Shown here piece after piece: positions 1 to 8,863 of a stretch of 64,000 bases of DNA (position 1 is the stretch's first letter; every line of letters begins with the position of its first letter). A model generated the notes under the pieces. It worked only from the letters and a program-made list of their open reading frames with translations. It was not told the DNA's origin and did no database searches. Both the position numbers and the translations under genes were made by a program. Source of the stretch: Arcicella sp040387735 (GTDB lineage Bacteria; Bacteroidota; Bacteroidia; Cytophagales; Spirosomataceae); NCBI GenBank assembly GCA_040387735.1, contig JAZKDE010000067.1, positions 97,690 to 161,689 on the forward strand. Reading direction: 5' to 3'.

Positions 1-822
1 GTAACGAAACACGATATTTTTACGTATTTAGAAAATAGAACGTCCGATATTCCCAAAATAACATTTTCTAAAACCGAAGAAATCAAAGCAAAACCAGTTG
101 TTGTTTCTGGTAATGATGAAATTATTCAAATGGATAGAATGCGTAAAATGATTGCCGATCGCATGGTTGATTCGGTACGCATTGCTCCACACGTTACATC
201 GTTTGTTGAAACAGATATGACTAACATTGCCATTTGGCGTAATGGTATCAAAGATTCATTCAAAAAGCAATACGGTGAAAATATTACTTATACGCCTATT
301 TTGGTAGAAGCAATTGTGAAAGCCATTAAGGATTTTCCGCAAATAAATGCTTCAGTTGAGGGCGATAAAATTATTGTCAAACGAAATATTAATATCGGAA
401 TGGCGGTAGCTTTACCGAGCGGTAATTTAATTGTGCCTGTTATTCACCAAGCAGATTCGTATAATTTGGTAGGACTGACAAAAAAAATCAATGACTTATC
501 CAAACGAGCGAGAGAAAACAAATTGAAACCCGAAGATTTAGAAGGTGGAACGTACACATTTTCAAATATTGGCACTTTCGGAAATATCATGGGAACGCCA
601 ATTATTGTTCAGCCACAAGTGGCAATTATGGCTTTTGGGGCAATCCAGAAAAAACCAGCCGTTATAGAAACACCTCAAGGTGATTTGTTAGGAATTCGTC
701 AAAAAATGTTTATCTCACACTCTTATGACCATCGGGTTGTTGATGGTTCATTGGGCGGACAATTTGTAAAGCGAGTTTCGGACTATTTAGAAGGCTTTGA
801 GATTGATAGAAAATTATTGTAG
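1..822 (+). CDS. 2-oxoacid dehydrogenase E2 acyltransferase, 5' truncated
   Basis: C-terminal 273 residues of a dihydrolipoamide acyltransferase, the E2 core of a pyruvate, 2-oxoglutarate or branched-chain 2-oxoacid dehydrogenase complex, which transfers the acyl group from lipoyl-lysine to CoA. The frame is open from base 1, so the lipoyl domain and the start lie outside. The first residues (ending DIFTYLENR) look like the end of the peripheral subunit-binding domain. A short linker follows, then the catalytic domain from about residue 43. The catalytic HRVVDG motif is at 244-249. The Met at base 130 is internal, not a start. Which 2-oxoacid is used cannot be told from this fragment. Confidence 0.93.
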   Translation, partial: VTKHDIFTYLENRTSDIPKITFSKTEEIKAKPVVVSGNDEIIQMDRMRKMIADRMVDSVRIAPHVTSFVETDMTNIAIWRNGIKDSFKKQYGENITYTPILVEAIVKAIKDFPQINASVEGDKIIVKRNINIGMAVALPSGNLIVPVIHQADSYNLVGLTKKINDLSKRARENKLKPEDLEGGTYTFSNIGTFGNIMGTPIIVQPQVAIMAFGAIQKKPAVIETPQGDLLGIRQKMFISHSYDHRVVDGSLGGQFVKRVSDYLEGFEIDRKLL

Positions 823-829
823 AATATGC

Positions 830-883
830 TTTCAACATAAAAAATCCCGAAAGATATATCTTTCGGGATTTTTTATGTTGAAA
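830..883. terminator. 54-bp perfect palindrome, bidirectional terminator
   Basis: Bases 830-883 are a perfect inverted repeat with 27-bp arms and no spacer, centred on GATATATC at 856/857. The inner part reads ATCCCGAAAG...CTTTCGGGAT followed by a T run on each strand, as expected of a two-way intrinsic terminator. It lies between the convergent E2 and desaturase genes. Confidence 0.85.
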
Positions 884-894
884 CTATTTCAAAT

Positions 895-1659
895 TTAAAA
901 CTCTGCATCGGCAGGTTTACTCAAATTTGGTTTAATAATTCTCACCCAAGTCAATAACTTAATCATTGGATAAGTTGGGTCAAATTCGTACCATTTCGAA
1001 GCGAAATTCATACTATTTGGTAATTTGTGATGGTTATTTTGGAATAATTCTCCCATCATCAAAAAGTCAAAAATTAATGAATTCTTAGATTTGTCGTTAT
1101 TATCATGATTCTGATATCCGTATTTATGACCTGACCAATTGACAATAGCTCCGTGAACTGGCCCCATTAAAAAATGAACTGGTAACAAAAAGAAAAATGC
1201 CCAGTGCATATCAAAATAAACGTAGGCTGCCACGTACATTAACACATAAGCAATCCCCCAACCCAAACGAGAAGCCCAATGGTCACCTAATTTCTCAATC
1301 GTCTTAGAAAAAGGATAATTATGGTCAAAGCGTTCTTCAATTTTCGTTTTACTATTAATCAAAGCGTTATAAATATCCTTAGTTTTCCACATCATCGTAA
1401 ATACATTACTCGAAAAGTGCGGTGAGTGTGGGTCTTTTTCAGTATCACTAAAAGCGTGGTGCATACGGTGTAGAATGGCGTATGCTCTCGGACTCAAATA
1501 CGAAGAACCCTGCGAAATATAAGTAAGAAGATAGAAGAATTTTTCCCAAAATGGATTCATCAAAAACATCTTGTGAGCCGAATAACGATGTAAAAAGAAC
1601 GTTTGACTAAATAAAGATAAATACCAATGAATGATGAAAGCGGGCAATACTAATTGCAT
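895..1659 (-). CDS. membrane fatty acid desaturase (acyl-CoA Delta9-type)
   Basis: 254-residue di-iron desaturase of the stearoyl-CoA desaturase superfamily, expected to put a double bond into membrane acyl chains. The three histidine boxes are visible: HRYSAH at 24-29, HRMHH at 64-68 and QNNHH near 207-211. The usual first His of the third box is Gln here. Hydrophobic pairs (about 1-20, 41-55, 130-170) match the four-helix layout. Length is short but usual for the bacterial branch. It stands alone: the E2 gene upstream is convergent and DUF4159 downstream is a separate unit. Substrate position and acyl carrier (CoA, ACP or lipid) are inferred from the family only. Confidence 0.88.
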   Translation of the reverse strand: MQLVLPAFIIHWYLSLFSQTFFLHRYSAHKMFLMNPFWEKFFYLLTYISQGSSYLSPRAYAILHRMHHAFSDTEKDPHSPHFSSNVFTMMWKTKDIYNALINSKTKIEERFDHNYPFSKTIEKLGDHWASRLGWGIAYVLMYVAAYVYFDMHWAFFFLLPVHFLMGPVHGAIVNWSGHKYGYQNHDNNDKSKNSLIFDFLMMGELFQNNHHKLPNSMNFASKWYEFDPTYPMIKLLTWVRIIKPNLSKPADAEF

Positions 1660-1745
1660 ATAATAGATTGTTTAATGTTCTACAAAATTACTATTTGTTG
1701 AGGTAAAAGGTTCATACTTAACCTCATTTCTGACAAATGTCTGCT

Positions 1746-2489
1746 TTAATCAACTGTAAGAGCGTAAGTCAGCAAATTTGCTCCCATTTGAAGGGCTTTT
1801 TGACGGATTGAATCGGGGTCATTATAAACACTTTGATCTTCCCAACCATTTCCTAAATCACATTCATAACTATAAAAACAAACCAAACGACCTTCATAAA
1901 TCAAACCAAAACCTTGTGGAGGCTTATTATCGTGTTCATGAATTTTTGGCAAACCATTCGTAAACTTAAACTTTTGATTATAAACTGGGTGGTTAAAAGG
2001 TAATTCGACAAAACTCAATTCGGGAAAAACCTTTTTCATTTCTCTACGTATAAATTTATCTAAGCCATAATTATCGTCCACGTGCAGAAAACCGCCACTG
2101 ATAAGATATTTTCGGAGATTCAATGCTTCCGATTCCGTAAAAACAATATTTCCATGACCCGTTAAATGCACAAATGGATACGTAAAAAGTTCAGGACTTG
2201 ATGGTTCTACAATGTCTTCCTCAGCGGAAATATTTGTTCGTAAGTTACTATTACAAAACTTGATAAGATTTCCTAAAGACGTTTTGTTACAATACCAATC
2301 ACCTCCTCCACCGTACTTCATTTTGGCAATTTTAAATGAGCTTTGAGCGTTTATCAGTGAACAGTTAGCAATTAACAGTAAACAGAATCCAAAACGCAAA
2401 GTTGACTGAGAAAGACCAACTATTTTCTCTAAAAACCAGTTTCTCACCACTGATAACTGATAACTAATCACTGATAACTGTACTTTCAT
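1746..2489 (-). CDS. secreted DUF4159 domain protein
   Basis: 247-residue protein whose mature part (from about residue 50, starting FKIAKMKYGGGGDWY) is a DUF4159 domain, a family of unknown function with a class I glutamine amidotransferase-like fold (motifs LTGHGNI and GGFLHVDD). I chose the ATG at 2489 because it overlaps the rsmE stop as ATGA, a translational-coupling arrangement. An ATG at 2519 would only add ten residues inside rsmE. The first 50 residues are odd: residues 4-14 and 36-46 are encoded by 7-bp repeat arrays. The second stretch (LLLIANCSLI, then NAQ) forms the hydrophobic core and cleavage site of the apparent signal peptide. Confidence 0.82.
   Translation of the reverse strand: MKVQLSVISYQLSVVRNWFLEKIVGLSQSTLRFGFCLLLIANCSLINAQSSFKIAKMKYGGGGDWYCNKTSLGNLIKFCNSNLRTNISAEEDIVEPSSPELFTYPFVHLTGHGNIVFTESEALNLRKYLISGGFLHVDDNYGLDKFIRREMKKVFPELSFVELPFNHPVYNQKFKFTNGLPKIHEHDNKPPQGFGLIYEGRLVCFYSYECDLGNGWEDQSVYNDPDSIRQKALQMGANLLTYALTVD
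2351..2478. repeat. two 7-bp-periodic repeat arrays inside the DUF4159 5' coding region
   Basis: Bases 2351-2385 split into five heptads (ttatcag, tgaacag, ttagcaa, ttaacag, taaacag). Bases 2451-2478 split into four (tgataac, tgataac, taatcac, tgataac). The ~65 bp between them is not repetitive. Three heptads equal seven codons, so the frame stays open and the repeat gives QLSVISY-like peptide. It resembles the short tandem heptamer repeats known from cyanobacteria and some Bacteroidota. Confidence 0.85.
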
Positions 2490-3190
2490 AACTGATTGAT
2501 AATATTTAAGGTATGACAAGCGACTAATCCTGCGGTTTCGGTTCTCAATCGGCTTTCTCCCAATGTTACGGGAGCAAAACCTTTTTCGATAGCTTGTTTA
2601 ATTTCGTCTTCGTTAAAATCTCCTTCTGGACCAATCAAAATGGCGTAATTTCCTTTTGGTTGTGCTACTTGTTGGATTAATTTTCTATCGCCTTCCTCTA
2701 AGTGAGCAATCATTTTTTGAGATTCAGCAATATCTTTTTTCAAAAACTCTTTCCAAGAAATCATTTCATTAATTTTGGGCAAAAAAGCTTTTAAAGACTG
2801 TTTCATCGCTCCAACCGCTATTTTTTCTATTCTTACTGTCTTAATTTCTTTCCTTTCAGAATAACGAGTTTGAATAAAAGAAATTTCATTGATGCCAATT
2901 TCTACACATTTCTCGACCATCCATTCAATTCTATCCAAATTTTTGGTCGGTGCAATAATCAAGTGAATGTAATAATCATTGATTCCGAAGTTGAAATGCT
3001 CTTCAATGATTTTTAGCTCACACTTTTTTTCGTGAGGCGTTTTTATTTGGCACTTAAAAAAACCACCTTTTCCATCAACTACATTTAGCAAATCTCCTGC
3101 CGAAAGTCGTAAAACCTTAATAGCGTGACGAGATTCTTCTTCGTTGAGTTTAAGGGTTTCTTTTATATTTGGTTCAAAAAAAATATTCAT
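2486..3190 (-). CDS. rsmE: 16S rRNA (uracil1498-N3)-methyltransferase RsmE
   Basis: 234-residue SPOUT-class enzyme that methylates N3 of U1498 in helix 44 of 16S rRNA using S-adenosylmethionine. An N-terminal PUA-like domain (1-70, ending near KCQIKTPHEKKCEL) precedes the knotted SPOUT domain. The SAM-binding knot is seen in LIGPEGDFNEDEI and LGESRLRTETA near the C-terminus. Length is typical (about 235-245). The stop codon overlaps the start of the DUF4159 gene by ATGA, so the two are probably translated from one mRNA. No functional link between the two is obvious. Confidence 0.95.
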   Translation of the reverse strand: MNIFFEPNIKETLKLNEEESRHAIKVLRLSAGDLLNVVDGKGGFFKCQIKTPHEKKCELKIIEEHFNFGINDYYIHLIIAPTKNLDRIEWMVEKCVEIGINEISFIQTRYSERKEIKTVRIEKIAVGAMKQSLKAFLPKINEMISWKEFLKKDIAESQKMIAHLEEGDRKLIQQVAQPKGNYAILIGPEGDFNEDEIKQAIEKGFAPVTLGESRLRTETAGLVACHTLNIINQL

Positions 3191-3350
3191 TTATGATGGT
3201 TTTCTATGAGATTCCATTTTCAAAGATTTTCTGCTATTTATAAATTAACAAATAAACTGAACCTAAAAGGTTTAGATAAACCCCTGTTTTTCAATAAGCT
3301 AACCATTAAAAATCTGCTTTACAAAGTATTTATCAAATTACAATCTAAGG

Positions 3351-4550
3351 TCAAATATCGTACCTAATTTTACTGTTTTTGAGACATTTCATTGCCTGCG
3401 TTATTCCCGAAATGGTTAATGGAAACATTCTGTTTTCTGACCAATCTCTGATAATTTTAATGCTTTGGGTATATTGCCAATAACCCGAAGTCGTTGGATT
3501 TAGCCACACTAAATTGGGAAAATGGTCGCTCAATTTTTGTAACCATGTCAAGCCCGATTCCTCGTTATAATGCTCAATACTGCCACGTGGCGAAGTAATT
3601 TCGTAAGTTGCCATTGAGGCATCACCCACCACAACTACCTTCCAATCTTGATTATATTTATGGAGAATTTCCCAAGTCGAAACTCGTTCTCCCCTCCTCT
3701 CATTATCTTTCCAAAGTGTTTCGTAAATGCAATTATGAAAATACAAATGCTCTAAATTTTTGAATTGATATTTTGCTGCCGAAAACAATTCGGAACACAA
3801 TTCTATGTAATCATCCATCGAGCCACCAACATCCAAAAGCAATAAAACCTTCACTTTATTCTTTTTAGAGGCTTGCATTTTAATGTCCAACAATCCTGCA
3901 TTACGTGAAGTTTCTTGAATTGTTCCTTCCAAATCCAGTTCATCTTCAACGCCTTCACGAGTGAGAATACGTAAACGACGTAAAGCCATTTTGATATTTC
4001 GAGTATTTAATTCGAGGTCATCATCGTAGTTTTTAAACTCACGGTCTTCCCAAACTTTTACGGCACTTCGTTGTCCTCCCGATTTATTATTGCCAATTTT
4101 TACACCTTCGGGATTATAACCATTATTACCAAACGGTGAAGTTCCATTTGTTCCAATCCATTTATTGCCTCCTTCGTGACGCTCTTTTTGTTCCTCAAAT
4201 AATTCCTTCAAACGGTCTAAAAGTTGTTCTAAACCGCCCATTGACTCAATTTTAGCTTTTTCTTCTTCCGAAAACTCTCGACTCAAATTCTGTTTTAACC
4301 AATCTTCAGGAATTAAAGCAAACAACTCAGCACCAATTTTAGAAACATCTTTAAAATACTGTCCGAACAAGACATCAAAGCGGTCTAAAAATATCTCATT
4401 TTTAACAAAAATGGTTTTACTCAAATAATAAAAATCAGTCGTATCATATTCCACAACGTCTTTATCCAATGCTTCCAAAAGCGTCAGATATTCCGTAATG
4501 GTGACGGGGAGTTTGTTATTTTTTAAGTATAAGAAGAAGTCGAGGAACAT
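3351..4550 (-). CDS. VWA domain protein, CoxE-like
   Basis: 399-residue protein of the VWA/CoxE family that works with MoxR-type AAA+ ATPases, probably in maturing or remodelling a metal-dependent or membrane complex. The N-terminal half is helical and charged. Residues 120-165 are Gly/Asn-rich linker. The VWA domain begins near 230 with a MIDAS-like LLLDVGGSMDDY (DxGxS, about 239-245), so the metal site looks intact. It lies 73 bp downstream of the MoxR-type ATPase gene on the same strand, the usual pairing. The client protein is not evident nearby; the acidic protein upstream is one candidate by position only. Confidence 0.85.
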   Translation of the reverse strand: MFLDFFLYLKNNKLPVTITEYLTLLEALDKDVVEYDTTDFYYLSKTIFVKNEIFLDRFDVLFGQYFKDVSKIGAELFALIPEDWLKQNLSREFSEEEKAKIESMGGLEQLLDRLKELFEEQKERHEGGNKWIGTNGTSPFGNNGYNPEGVKIGNNKSGGQRSAVKVWEDREFKNYDDDLELNTRNIKMALRRLRILTREGVEDELDLEGTIQETSRNAGLLDIKMQASKKNKVKVLLLLDVGGSMDDYIELCSELFSAAKYQFKNLEHLYFHNCIYETLWKDNERRGERVSTWEILHKYNQDWKVVVVGDASMATYEITSPRGSIEHYNEESGLTWLQKLSDHFPNLVWLNPTTSGYWQYTQSIKIIRDWSENRMFPLTISGITQAMKCLKNSKIRYDI

Positions 4551-4623
4551 GAGTTGATATTCTAAACCTAAATATTCAGAGATTTAATGGCCGATTCTCG
4601 AATTGGGATCTTCGAGCTACATT

Positions 4624-5466
4624 TCAATAAGGTCGTTTAGTCTTATTCCTAATCGCTTCATACAAACCTGTATCTTGTTCATTTTTCAATAAAGCCCCGA
4701 TGTATGGTGGAATTTCTGTACTGTGCTGAAAATCTTCTAACAAATCGGCGGAAACTTTACCAACTAAAAGTAATTTTATCCAATCAATTAATTCCGAAGT
4801 TGAAGGTTTTTTCTTTAAGGCTTTTATATCTCTAATGCCATAAAATATTGCCATTGTGTTCGTTATCAATTTTTCTTCTAAAGCTGGATAATGAACATCA
4901 ACGATTTGTTTCATCGTTTCACGGTCAGGGAAAGAAATGTAATGGAAGAAACAACGACGTAGAAACGCATCGGGTAGTTCCTTTTCGTTATTGGAAGTAA
5001 TGATAATGATTGGACGATGTTTGGCTTTGATGGTACGTTTTAGTTCGTAACAGTAAAACTCCATTTTGTCCAATTCATTCAATAAATCGTTGGGAAATTC
5101 AATGTCAGCTTTATCAATTTCGTCAATCAGCAAAACAACTTGCTCTTCCGAATCAAATGCCTCCCAAAGTTTCCCTTTTTTGATATAATGTTCAATATCA
5201 TTGATGTCTCCATCACTCAATTGCGAATCTCGCAGACGAGCAACGGCGTCGTATTCGTACAAACCTTGTTGGGCAGTCGTCGTTGATTTTACATTCCAAG
5301 AATAAAGGGATTTACCTAAAGCGGCTGCAACTTCATAGGCCAAAAGTGTTTTGCCTGTTCCAGGTTCACCTTTTATTAAAAGTGGCTTTTGCAGAGTTAC
5401 AGCAGCATTTACGGCTACTTGTAAAGCACGAGTTGCGATGTAGTTTTCAGTTCCTTGGAATGACAT
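4624..5466 (-). CDS. MoxR-type AAA+ ATPase
   Basis: 280-residue AAA+ ATPase of the MoxR/CoxD branch. Walker A GEPGTGKT is at 33-40 and Walker B LLIDEID at 112-118. The sensor-1 stretch is IIIITSNNEKELPDAFLRR and includes the arginine-finger-like RR. A C-terminal lid with many Lys/Leu follows. ATPases of this branch act as chaperones with a VWA protein, which is the next gene downstream. The start at 5466 gives MSFQGTENYIATR, the normal beginning for the family. Cytosolic; no signal sequence. The substrate is unknown. Confidence 0.9.
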   Translation of the reverse strand: MSFQGTENYIATRALQVAVNAAVTLQKPLLIKGEPGTGKTLLAYEVAAALGKSLYSWNVKSTTTAQQGLYEYDAVARLRDSQLSDGDINDIEHYIKKGKLWEAFDSEEQVVLLIDEIDKADIEFPNDLLNELDKMEFYCYELKRTIKAKHRPIIIITSNNEKELPDAFLRRCFFHYISFPDRETMKQIVDVHYPALEEKLITNTMAIFYGIRDIKALKKKPSTSELIDWIKLLLVGKVSADLLEDFQHSTEIPPYIGALLKNEQDTGLYEAIRNKTKRPY

Positions 5467-5497
5467 GGGTAGGCAATTTGTGAGTTGTGAATTATTT

Positions 5498-5557
5498 AAT
5501 TATAATTGAGCGATTTGTAATTTAATTCACTAAATCACAAATCACTCAATCATAATT
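5498..5557. repeat. imperfect inverted repeat with 7-bp rhythm
   Basis: Arms at 5498-5518 and 5537-5557 pair over 21 bp with two mismatches. On the minus strand the sequence falls into heptads such as AGTGATT and TGTGATT. It lies between the acidic protein gene (stop at 5561) and the AAA+ gene (start at 5466), so it is transcribed if these form an operon. Confidence 0.65.
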
Positions 5558-5560
5558 ATC

Positions 5561-6124
5561 TTAGTCTTCAAAATCAGTTTTAAAAGAATACATTACTGGA
5601 TCCAGCTTGAGCGTACCAGCTAAATAATCATCTACAAATTTTGTAACCACAGAATCGTCTATTTCATCAACGTTCAAGCAAACGTCCAAACCAATTCCAA
5701 ACTCGAAATTTTCGTCAACTTCTAAGTGTTCCGAAAGTTTAACTTCTTCGTTTTCTTCTATTTCTTCAATCAATTCAGTGATGTACAATTCCACCTCTTC
5801 GTCCATCTCATCATTGGCTTCGTAGGTTTCATCACGGTTTTCCATCGGAACGTACAAAGGATAAGTTTTTAAGGCCTTTCTTTCGGCAGTTTCATAGACA
5901 ATACTGTTAAAATGCAATCTCAATGAATAGATAACTGCATCAAAAATAGCCTCTTGACCTTTATAATTTCCAATAAATTGGACGTGAACAAATTCTTCTA
6001 AATGATCAGGTTCATCATTTAGTTCTTCTTCAAAATATACAAACTTCTTCCCTGCTTCCTTACACTCACTTTTTAATAGCTCAATTTCCTTAGGGTCAAG
6101 TCCGGGATTATTTTTTAATGACAT
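5561..6124 (-). CDS. acidic conserved-looking protein of unknown function
   Basis: 187-residue soluble protein without signal peptide or membrane segment. I do not recognise a named family. It is strongly acidic, with Glu/Asp runs at about 85-100 and 105-120 (for example ELIEEIEENEEVKL) and again at the C-terminus. A more ordinary alpha/beta stretch (40-80) contains FVHVQFIGNYKGQEAIFDAVI. Codon use and an uninterrupted frame suggest a real gene. It lies 94 bp upstream of the MoxR-type ATPase on the same strand, so it may share its transcript. A role as client or regulator of that ATPase is guesswork from position. Confidence 0.7.
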   Translation of the reverse strand: MSLKNNPGLDPKEIELLKSECKEAGKKFVYFEEELNDEPDHLEEFVHVQFIGNYKGQEAIFDAVIYSLRLHFNSIVYETAERKALKTYPLYVPMENRDETYEANDEMDEEVELYITELIEEIEENEEVKLSEHLEVDENFEFGIGLDVCLNVDEIDDSVVTKFVDDYLAGTLKLDPVMYSFKTDFED

Positions 6125-6362
6125 CTTTTATTATATTTGATTTGGATGTAAAGTTAAGAAAAAATGGCACACAGATAACCTCGATGAGCCATAACACAGG
6201 CTTAAAAGGATTCTTAATCCGATTAAAATTTGAAAATCTGGCAAATTATCCATTTTGAAATAAGTAATTTGCTTTACATTGTTAATGTCAACGTAAAATT
6301 CAATTCTTTCAAATCTGTATTCCGAAGTGACAACGAGTGTCATCTGCATACCAAAAAAAATC

Positions 6363-8605
6363 TTATCTAATCAATAATAACTCACGATATTTTGGTAATG
6401 GCCATTCATCATCGTCAACAATCAATTCTAATTTATCGACGCAGTATCTAATTTCCTCGAAATAATCTTTGACTTTGGTACTATATAATCTTGCTCTTTC
6501 GGCCGAATCTTCAATATTATTGGCTTCTTTTCGAGCCTCTGTCATTTCGTCAACTAAATTGTTGATTTTAGAAGTGTAAATAGATATCTTTTTAATGATT
6601 TCTATAGTCGGCGCAAAATATTGAGGATCAATTCCAATTTCTTTTTGTCCACGCACATTATCAACTAATTGCGTTTGGTATTTTAACGATGTTGACATAA
6701 TGTGATTTATTGCCAAATCACCAATAACACGAGATTCAATTTGAATTTTCTTGATATAATTTTCAATTTCAATTTCGTAACGTGCGTGCATTTCAACCTC
6801 GCTAAAAATGCCATATTTTGAAAACAATTCTAAAGCAGAAGGTTCTAAATATTTAATTAGTGCTTCTGGTGTCGTTTTGAGATTTGATAATCCACGACCT
6901 TCGGCTTCTTTAACCCAATCCTCCGAATATCCATTTCCTTCAAAAAGGATTTTCTTAGAATGTGTCACGTATTTTTTCAAAACTTCCACAATCGCTAATT
7001 CCTTTTTAACGCCTTTTTCNNNNNNNNNNAAGCATCAACTTCTTCTCTAAATTTGAATAACTGATTGGCAACAATCGTATTCAAAATCGTCATTGGTGTT
7101 GCTGAATTGGCAGAAGAACCAACCGCACGGAATTCAAATTTATTTCCAGTAAATGCAAAAGGGGAAGTTCTGTTTCTATCCGTATTATCTAAAAGAAGAG
7201 CAGGAATTTTATTAATTCCCAAACGTAAATACACGTTATCACCTTTTTCTAATTTAATATCGTGCATTTCTGAAAGATTTTCTAAATCATTCAACACTCT
7301 TGTCATTTCCGTTCCGATAAAAATCGAAACAATAGCAGGCGGAGCTTCATTGGCACCCAAACGGTGTTCATTACCCGCTGATGCTATTGAAGCTCTTAAT
7401 AAATCTGCATGGTCGTGGACAGCTTTAATCGTATTAACAAAGAACGTCAAGAAACGTAAATTTTCTTTTGGCTTCGTTGAAGGTCCTAAAAGGTTAATTC
7501 CTGTATCCGTAGCCAAAGCCCAGTTATTGTGTTTCCCCGAACCGTTGATTCCTGCAAATGGTTTTTCGTGAAAAAGTACCCGCATTTTGTGTTTTGCAGC
7601 AACTTTATTCATTAAGTCCATCAATAAAGCATTGTGATCGCACGCTAAGTTAGCTTCTTCAAAAGTTGGAGCAACTTCAAATTGTGCGGGAGCAACCTCA
7701 TTATGACGTGTGCGTACTGGCATACCCAATTTCAAGGCTTCCAGTTCAAAATCAACCATAAATGAATTGACACGAGATGGAATTGACCCGAAATAATGGT
7801 CTTCTAATTGCTGACCTTTTGCTGGCGAGTGACCAAAGACAGTTCTTCCTGACATCAATAAGTCGGGACGAGCATTATACAAAGCTTCATCAATCAAAAA
7901 ATATTCTTGTTCAGCCCCCAAAGTAGCGGTTACTTTAGACACTTCACGACTAAAATATTCATTCATTACCTTAGTCGCCGCCTTATCAATCAATTCTCCC
8001 GATTTCAACAAAGGAGTTTTATAATCTAAAGCCTCACCTGTGTAAGACACAAAAACCGAAGGAATACACAACGTAGCCGTTCCCGCTAAATTTTCCATAA
8101 TGAATGCGGGAGATGATGGGTCCCAGGCGGTATAACCACGAGCTTCAAAAGTTGAACGAATTCCACCATTTGGAAAAGAAGAAGCATCCGGTTCTTGTTG
8201 TACCAAAGCCGAACCTTTAAACTTTTCCATCGCTTTTCCTTTATTGGTAATATCGAAAAAAGCATCGTGTTTTTCAGCCGTTGTACCCGTTAAAGGTTGA
8301 AACCAGTGCGTATAATGAGTTGCACCTTTCGACAAAGCCCACGACTTCATAGCAGCAGCAACTTCATCAGCGGCTTCACGGTCAATTTTCTTACCATCCT
8401 CAATGGCNNNNNNNNNNATTATTTTGTTTCTTTGACCATCATATCTAATTTTCAAATAAGCTTCAGGACTCAATAACGAACGCATTACTTCATCGTTGAA
8501 GGTATTACTTCCATAATAATCGGTTACTTTTTCAGTTGGCACTTTCACCGCAACAGGTTGCCGTGTCTGAGCCAATTCGAGGGCTTTAAATCTTGCAATA
8601 GCCAT
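6363..8605 (-). CDS. glnN: glutamine synthetase type III (interrupted by two assembly gaps)
   Basis: Type III glutamine synthetase (about 725-750 residues), the large dodecameric form common in Bacteroidota, making glutamine from glutamate, ammonium and ATP. Recognisable parts are KVPTEKVTDYYGSNTFND at the N-terminus, VAPAQFEVAPTFEEANLACD, the catalytic NGSGKHNNWAL and RLGANEAPPAIVS. The C-terminal helical domain begins ILFEGNGYSEDWVKEAEGRG. A 10-N run at 8408-8417 keeps the frame. The run at 7020-7029 does not: EKGVKKELAIVEVLKKY resumes in another frame, so the gap length is wrong rather than the gene being broken. It diverges from the type II enzyme across 459 bp. Confidence 0.92.
7020..7029. 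other. assembly gap (10 N) in glnN
   Basis: Ten Ns. On the coding strand DA-T precedes the gap and GAA AAA GGC (EKG) follows in the family-expected frame. The true missing length must therefore be 2 modulo 3, not 10. This alone makes glnN look split into two ORFs. Confidence 0.95.
8408..8417. other. assembly gap (10 N) in glnN
   Basis: Ten Ns near codon 63 of glnN, between RNKI and AIEDGKKIDR. The frame is preserved across it, although the true length is unknown. Confidence 0.95.
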
Positions 8606-8829
8606 ACTTTATTCTTTTGATTTATTTTCTAATTAAAACTATACGATAAAAGTAAGAGAAAATTTAGTTTATCTCATTTTGAATCAACAGAAAATTTATA
8701 TTTTAACTATTTTACTCTTTTTTTATGACGTATAAGCTTCCTTTGAATAACACAATTTTTAAATTAATTCATCTAACCAAGAAGAAATTTAACTTTTCAA
8801 AGAATAGTGTATTTTATTCTGTATTTTTA

Positions 8830-8860
8830 TTGTTTTTCAAAATATTGTATTGTAAATTTG
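8830..8860 (+). promoter_or_regulatory. candidate Bacteroidota promoter upstream of a 36-codon ORF
   Basis: TTG at 8830-8832, a 20-bp spacer and TAAATTTG at 8853-8860 fit TTTG-N19-21-TAnnTTTG. Centring the second box at -7 puts +1 at about 8864, the A of an ATG. Confidence 0.45.
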
Positions 8861-8863
8861 AAT

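Noticed and set aside
6131..6349. 72-codon minus-strand ORF between the acidic protein and glnN
   Set aside because: No domain, composition unlike its neighbours, and the end runs into AT-rich spacer; it may be a decayed fragment but I cannot support it as a gene.
6985..7030. True frameshift or split of glnN
   Set aside because: The shift coincides with a 10-N gap and conserved GSIII sequence continues in the adjacent frame.
7065..7571. 168-codon plus-strand ORF
   Set aside because: Lies wholly opposite glnN, whose protein is clearly conserved; a shadow frame.
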